From CAZAYP01 sp964489425 [NCBI: uncultured Verrucomicrobiota bacterium] (GTDB taxonomy: Bacteria > Verrucomicrobiota > Kiritimatiellia > RZYC01), in contig CAZAYP010000031.1 of NCBI GenBank assembly GCA_964489425.1, positions 1 to 59,391 of the forward strand: a stretch of 59,391 nt of DNA, in the 5' to 3' direction. Below the pieces are notes generated by a model. It ran no database searches. It saw only the letters and a program-made list of their open reading frames with translations, and had not been told where the DNA came from. Both the position numbers and the translations under genes were made by a program. The first letter of the stretch is position 1, and each line of letters starts with the position of its first letter. Below are positions 54,202 through 59,391 of this stretch, one piece after another.

Positions 54202-54404
54202 CATACCTTTTCCGCATGAGAACAAGCATACAAGCTCCCCTCCTTGCAAGGAGGGTGGCCGCAGGCCGGGGTGGTTGTGGATGGTCTGCGCCCCGATATC
54301 ACGGTGGGTGGAACCCGGACCAACCGCCCCACCCTTCGGGTCCCCCCCGCCTTGAAAAGGCGGGGAGCCCAGATACGTACCGATCCTCATGCGGAAATGG
54401 TATC
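54202..54404. mobile_element. MITE-like palindromic repeat element with 19-bp terminal inverted repeats
   Basis: A 203-base non-coding element. The left end (54202-54220) and the reverse complement of the right end (54386-54404) match in 17 of 19 positions and end in CCGCATGAG / CTCATGCGG. Inside are a perfect 16-bp palindrome (CCTCCTTGCAAGGAGG, 54239-54254) and a second hairpin (CCGCCTT / AAGGCGG, 54347-54363). It encodes no protein. Its right end overlaps the stop codon of the chorismate mutase gene. No target-site duplication was seen. Confidence 0.7.
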
Positions 54405-55140
54405 AGGCCTCGCGCTGCAGAAGGTACAGGACTTGGACTTCCTTGTTCAAGGGAATGACCCAGCGCGCATAAATGTCGCGCACCGTTTCCGGGTCCACGG
54501 TATGGAACCCGGCTTCCGGCTCCAACTCGCGCGTGTACGTGTGCGCTTTGCGCAACACACGCTCCAGCACCGCGGTCTCGACCGCCGGGTCCGTGATCGC
54601 CGCCAGCAAGCCGGCGGTATCGCGCGCTTGGATCAGCGGCACAAACAGCCCGGGGCTGGCGCGACATTTGCTCTCCGCCACAAATTTTCCGTAATGGATG
54701 CGCTTGGACAAGCCCTGGAGCAGCCCCACGTCGTTGACGGCGCTGGAACCGTACTGGCGGTCGTCGCCCGGCGGGCAGATCAGCGGCACAATCTCGTTCT
54801 CGTAGACCACCCGGATCCGGGGATTGATATTTATTTTGCCGGGCGCCAGCACCTGGTCATAGGCCAACGGCGGCAGGATGGGGTCTGGCAGGTCGTGAAA
54901 GAAGGGGTGCTCGTCCGGGCTGGTGTAGCGCCGCACCTTGGCGTGGGATCGCTCGCACTCGTGCAGCATGAAGTCCAGCAAGCTTTCGTCGCCCAGGGCC
55001 GGGCCCAGGCCTCCCTTGCGGTACACCAGCGCGTTCCGGCAGAACTGGGCCCGCTCGATCAGGCTGAAGATGATGGTTTCTTCCAGCCGGATCAGGGCCT
55101 GCCGGATGCCCGCCAGTTGGAGTTGCTGATCGATTGCCAC
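54403..55140 (-). CDS. Eukaryotic-type (fungal ARO7-like) chorismate mutase
   Basis: A 245-residue, all-helical enzyme converting chorismate to prephenate. It is similar along its whole length to yeast ARO7 (256 residues) and not to the roughly 90-residue bacterial AroQ: IRQALIRLEETIIFSLIERAQF near residues 12-33, KVRRYTSPDEHPFF, GSSAVNDVGLLQGLSKRIHYGKFVAESK and IYARWVIPLNKEV. The active-site Arg and Lys (yeast Arg16, Arg157, Lys168) are present; the position of yeast Glu246 is Gln here, as in the E. coli enzyme. The yeast effector-site residues Arg75-Arg76 and Gly141-Ser142 are also kept. The start is taken as the GTG at 55140 (GATGAAGG upstream) because the frame further upstream runs through a tRNA gene. 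It is probably read from the tRNA-Gly promoter. Confidence 0.88.
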   Translation of the reverse strand: MAIDQQLQLAGIRQALIRLEETIIFSLIERAQFCRNALVYRKGGLGPALGDESLLDFMLHECERSHAKVRRYTSPDEHPFFHDLPDPILPPLAYDQVLAPGKININPRIRVVYENEIVPLICPPGDDRQYGSSAVNDVGLLQGLSKRIHYGKFVAESKCRASPGLFVPLIQARDTAGLLAAITDPAVETAVLERVLRKAHTYTRELEPEAGFHTVDPETVRDIYARWVIPLNKEVQVLYLLQREA

Positions 55141-55169
55141 GCCGCCTTCATCCCCCGATGATAAAAAAA

Positions 55170-55244
55170 TGGAGCGAGCGATGGGACTTGAACCCACGAC
55201 AGCCACCTTGGCAAGGTGGAGCTCTACCACTGAGCTACGCTCGC
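55170..55244 (-). tRNA. tRNA-Gly(GCC)
   Basis: A complete tRNA on the minus strand. Acceptor stem GCGAGCG pairs with CGCTCGC; the anticodon stem CCACC/GGTGG encloses the loop TTGCCAA with anticodon GCC; the T-arm has GGTTCAAGTCC; the discriminator is U and the 3' CCA is encoded. Seven T residues follow at once. It lies 29 bases upstream of the chorismate mutase gene on the same strand. Confidence 0.97.
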
Positions 55245-55259
55245 TTCCTCTTACCCGTA

Positions 55260-55289
55260 TGAATAAACCAAGGCCCCAACCGGCGTCAA
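55260..55289 (-). promoter_or_regulatory. Promoter of tRNA-Gly
   Basis: TTGACG (55289-55284) and TATTCA (55265-55260, spacer 18) or TTATTC (55266-55261, spacer 17) stand just before the tRNA gene on the minus strand. Confidence 0.5.
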
Positions 55290-55327
55290 CAGGAATGATC
55301 TAAAATATTTCAGCCCGCGGCCGTCGG

Positions 55328-56587
<1,260 letters not shown>

Positions 56588-56599
56588 GGCCGGGTTGCC

Positions 56600-57280
56600 T
56601 TACTCTTCCTTCTTCTCGTCTTTCTTCTTTTCCTTGTCCGCGACCTTCTTGTCCTTCTCGGCTTCCTTATGGCGCGCGGCATCGCGGCGGCTGAGGACCA
56701 CCTCGTCCACAATGCCGTACTTGCGGGCCTCGTCGGCGCCCATGTAGAAATCGCGCTCGCTGTCCCGGGCCACGGTTTCCAGCGTCTGGCCCGTGTGCCG
56801 CGCCAGGATCTCGTTGAGCATCTCGCGCAGGCGCAGGATCTCGCGGGCCTGGATGCTGATATCCGTGGCCGCGCCCTGCGCGCCGCCCCACGGCTGGTGG
56901 ATCATGATCCGCGCGTGCGGCAAGGCGAACCGCTTGCCCTTGGCGCCCGCCGCCAACAGCAGCGCGCCCATGCTGGCCGCCTGCCCCACGCAGTAGGTGT
57001 TCACGTCGCACTTGAGAAACTGAATGGTGTCATAGATGGCCAGCCCCGCCGTCACCGAGCCGCCGGGGCTGTTGACGTACAGGCTGATGTCCTTCTCGGC
57101 GTCCTCGCCCTGCAGGAACAGCATCTGGGCCACGATCAGGTCGGAGACCTCGTCGGTCACCGGCGTGCCCAGGAAAATAATCCGGTCCTTGAGCAGGCGC
57201 GAATAAATATCGTAGGCGCGTTCGCCGCGCCCGGTCTGTTCCACCACCATGGGGATCAACATCTGGCTGCGCTCCTTCAT
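56600..57280 (-). CDS. clpP: ATP-dependent Clp protease proteolytic subunit ClpP
   Basis: A 226-residue serine peptidase. With the ATG at 57280 the catalytic triad falls at Ser103 (QAASMGA), His128 (IMIHQPWGG) and Asp177 (RDSERD). The tail after about residue 200 is an unusual run of Lys, Glu and Asp ([22 protein letters not shown] type) not present in typical ClpP. It lies between tig and clpX, the usual order. Confidence 0.98.
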   Translation of the reverse strand: MKERSQMLIPMVVEQTGRGERAYDIYSRLLKDRIIFLGTPVTDEVSDLIVAQMLFLQGEDAEKDISLYVNSPGGSVTAGLAIYDTIQFLKCDVNTYCVGQAASMGALLLAAGAKGKRFALPHARIMIHQPWGGAQGAATDISIQAREILRLREMLNEILARHTGQTLETVARDSERDFYMGADEARKYGIVDEVVLSRRDAARHKEAEKDKKVADKEKKKDEKKEE

Positions 57281-57305
57281 TGTTGGGCTCCTCGTTGGGC
57301 CGGCT

Positions 57306-58613
57306 TTACGGCGCGGCTTCCACGACTTTCGCGTTATTCAGGATGAAATCAAGCATTTTGTGCCGCCGGGTATGCTCCCGCAGATGGTCGATCCGGCCGT
57401 CCGCCTCCAGGTCGGCGCGCAGCTTGGCAGGCTCCATCCCGCGCCGGTAGGCGTACATCCGGATGGTGTCTTCCAGCTCCGCATCCTCCACCTCGACATG
57501 CTCCAGGGTCGCAAGGCGGTGCAGGATGTAATCCAGTCGCACCTGGGCGGCCGCATCGCGCGCCGCGGTGCTGAAGATGTCGTCCTTTTTCTCCTGGATG
57601 ACTTCCTCGGGCACGCCGCGCGTGGTGGCGTTGCGCACGATGTCGAAGACGTTCTTGCGCGTTTCCTCGTCCACGACCGACTGGGGCAAATCAAAAACCA
57701 CGGACTTGAGAAGGTAGTCGATGATCTGCGTCCGCCGGCGGTCTTTCTCCTCGATCTCGGCCTGGCGCTCAAGCTCCTTGCGCACCACCACGCGCAGCTG
57801 GTCCAGGGTCTCCACCTTGAACCGGCCGAGAAACTCGGCGTCCATTTCGGGGAGGTGCTTGCGGCGCACGGCCACGACATCCACGAAATAGGTGGCCTTC
57901 TTGCCGGCCAGTTCCGGGACCCAGAAATCGGCTGGAAAATCCACCAGCACCTGGCGTTTCTCGCCGGCCCGCGCGCCCAGCAGGGCGGCGGTGAAGCCCG
58001 GAAGCATCTCGTTTTCGTCCATGGAGGTCCAGACGTCCGCGGCTTTGCCCAGCTCGGCCTTGGCCGGCGCCAGCTCGGCCACCGGTCGGGCCTCGCACAC
58101 GCCCTCGTAGCGGATCTGCAGCACGTCGCCCTTCTCGGCGGCGGCGTCCTTGATCTCCTCGAACGTGGCGTGCCGCTCGCGCAACTGGGCGAGCGCCTCG
58201 TCCACCGCGGGCTCCGCCACGGGCTTCAGCCCGTTGTTGACCGGGACGCCCTTGTACTCCGGCGGGGCAAAGTCCGGGGGCACGTCCAGGGTGACGGTGA
58301 ACTTGAACGGCTGGCCTTCGACGAACGGCTCCGGCACCACGTTGAGCACGGCCACCACGTCCAGCTTGTGGGTTTTGAGCGCGTCCCGGTAGGCGGCCGG
58401 CATGACCTGGTCCTTGACGTGCTCCTGCAGCTCTTTCTTGAAGCGCCGCAACACCACGTCGCGAGGCGCGCGGCCGGGCCGGAACCCGGGGATGCGGGCC
58501 TGGCCCTGGAACTGCTTGACGGCTTGCTCCCAATGCGTGGCGACCTCCGCCGCGGGCACCACGATTTCCAGCGCCTTGCGGCAGGGTTCCACATCCTTGA
58601 CAGTGATTTCCAT
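57306..58613 (-). CDS. tig: Trigger factor
   Basis: A 435-residue ribosome-associated chaperone and peptidyl-prolyl isomerase. The ribosome-docking signature [10 protein letters not shown] is near residues 41-50; the PPIase domain (about 150-245) contains [11 protein letters not shown] and [21 protein letters not shown]. It starts the tig-clpP-clpX cluster, with a gap of 25 bases to clpP. Confidence 0.96.
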   Translation of the reverse strand: MEITVKDVEPCRKALEIVVPAAEVATHWEQAVKQFQGQARIPGFRPGRAPRDVVLRRFKKELQEHVKDQVMPAAYRDALKTHKLDVVAVLNVVPEPFVEGQPFKFTVTLDVPPDFAPPEYKGVPVNNGLKPVAEPAVDEALAQLRERHATFEEIKDAAAEKGDVLQIRYEGVCEARPVAELAPAKAELGKAADVWTSMDENEMLPGFTAALLGARAGEKRQVLVDFPADFWVPELAGKKATYFVDVVAVRRKHLPEMDAEFLGRFKVETLDQLRVVVRKELERQAEIEEKDRRRTQIIDYLLKSVVFDLPQSVVDEETRKNVFDIVRNATTRGVPEEVIQEKKDDIFSTAARDAAAQVRLDYILHRLATLEHVEVEDAELEDTIRMYAYRRGMEPAKLRADLEADGRIDHLREHTRRHKMLDFILNNAKVVEAAP

Positions 58614-58662
58614 GATCGTAGCCTCTCCTGGGGGTTGGTAATCCTTGGCCTGGCGCGCCGCC

Positions 58663-59391
58663 TTACGACTGGAGCGTCATCAGGAACTCGGCATTGCTGC
58701 CGGTCTTTTTCAGGCGGTTGATCAGCAGCTCCATGGCTTCCACGGGCGGGATGCCGTTGAGCGCCTTGCGCAGGGTCCAGATGCGGTTGAGCTCGTCCGG
58801 GTGCAGCAGCAGCTCTTCCTTGCGGGTGCCCGATTTCTCGATATTGATCGAGGGGAAGATGCGCTTGTCCACCAGGTTGCGGTCCAGGCCCAGTTCCATG
58901 TTGCCGGTGCCCTTGAACTCCTCGAAGATCACCTCGTCCATGCGGCTGCCGGTGTCCACGAGGGCCGTGGCGATGATCGTCAGGCTGCCACCCTCCTCCA
59001 GGTTGCGCGCGGCGCCGAAAAACCGCTTGGGCTTGTGCAGCGCGTTGGCGTCCACGCCGCCGGACAGGATCTTGCCGCTGTGCGGCTGCAGGGTGTTGTA
59101 CGCCCGCGCCAGGCGCGTGATGCTGTCCAGCAGGATGACCACATCGTGGCCGGTCTCGGTCATGCGCTTGGCCATCTCGATGACAATTTCCGCCACCTGG
59201 GTGTGGCGCTCGGGCGGCTCGTCGAACGTGGAGCTGAGCACTTCCGCCTTGGTGTTGCGGATCATGTCGGTCACTTCCTCGGGGCGCTCGTCGATCAGCA
59301 GGATGACCAGCTTGACCTCGGGGTTGTTGACCGAGATGCTGTTGGCGATCTTCTGCAGGAGCACGGTCTTGCCCGTGCGCGGCGGCGCGAC
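58663..59391 (-). CDS. rho: Transcription termination factor Rho, C-terminal part (truncated by the window)
   Basis: The last 242 residues of Rho. The visible part begins inside Walker A ([19 protein letters not shown]) and includes [12 protein letters not shown] (Walker B region), [36 protein letters not shown] (the RNA-binding R-loop area) and [13 protein letters not shown]. The N-terminal RNA-binding domain lies beyond the window. The gene is 49 bases upstream of tig. Confidence 0.97.
   Translation of the reverse strand, partial: VAPPRTGKTVLLQKIANSISVNNPEVKLVILLIDERPEEVTDMIRNTKAEVLSSTFDEPPERHTQVAEIVIEMAKRMTETGHDVVILLDSITRLARAYNTLQPHSGKILSGGVDANALHKPKRFFGAARNLEEGGSLTIIATALVDTGSRMDEVIFEEFKGTGNMELGLDRNLVDKRIFPSINIEKSGTRKEELLLHPDELNRIWTLRKALNGIPPVEAMELLINRLKKTGSNAEFLMTLQS

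Noticed and set aside
55141-55230. N-terminal extension of the chorismate mutase gene up to 55230
   Set aside because: This frame runs through the tRNA-Gly gene; the GTG at 55140 matches the homologue length.

Overview
The window is GC-rich, gene-dense DNA from a Gram-negative, probably anaerobic or micro-oxic, flagellated bacterium. An outer membrane is implied by flagellar L- and P-ring genes, LPS heptose genes (hldD and a D-glycero-beta-D-manno-heptose-1-phosphate adenylyltransferase) and two lipoproteins. Rubrerythrin with a rubredoxin-containing reductase, B12-type radical SAM enzymes and a Tpx domain suggest an anaerobe defended against oxygen. Very large secreted proteins ending in a 'YRIEYTTNL'-type module, and cytosine/guanine-rich dispersed intergenic repeats, resemble the PVC group (Kiritimatiellota/Verrucomicrobiota). 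That placement is an inference from style, not from a phylogenetic marker.

Layout. 1-2.9 kb: a CNNM/CBS membrane protein, beta-carbonic anhydrase and a VapBC-like toxin-antitoxin pair. 2.9-6.9 kb: a three-gene operon (B12 radical SAM, GT9 glycosyltransferase, B12 radical SAM), probably for envelope lipid or glycan tailoring. 7.1-9.3 kb: rpmB, a PstS-like binding protein and a methyltransferase. 9.3-16.1 kb: flagellar operon flgF-flgG-flgA-flgH-flgI-flgJ-flgN-flgK plus a 46-residue ORF. 16.2-20.4 kb: bioA, a GH57-like/Tpx fusion gene and truA. 20.5-23.6 kb: an FAD-linked oxidase and an SGNH protein. 23.9-29.9 kb: an operon of secreted structural proteins (TSP3-type, 17-residue repeat, beta-helix, seven-repeat propeller). 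30.2-41.6 kb: two tandem, divergently placed giant genes of about 1,885 residues, each joining an FGE/sulfatase-modifying-like domain to a gingipain-like (C25) protease domain. 41.9-50 kb: SGNH lipoprotein, uppP, rubredoxin reductase/rubrerythrin, a secreted purple-acid-phosphatase-like enzyme with starch-binding-like modules, and heptose genes. 50.2-53.4 kb: branched-chain amino-acid binding protein and two permeases without ATPases. 53.4-55.2 kb: small proteins, a MITE-like repeat, a eukaryotic-type chorismate mutase and tRNA-Gly(GCC). 55.3-59.4 kb: the core set clpX, clpP, tig and a truncated rho.

The most unusual items are the full-length fusion of a GH57-like domain to thiol peroxidase, the tandem FGE-like/C25 giants facing an operon of secreted repeat proteins, the fungal-type chorismate mutase linked to a tRNA gene, and the radical SAM-GT9-radical SAM operon. 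All functional calls rest on reading motifs by eye; no database search was run.
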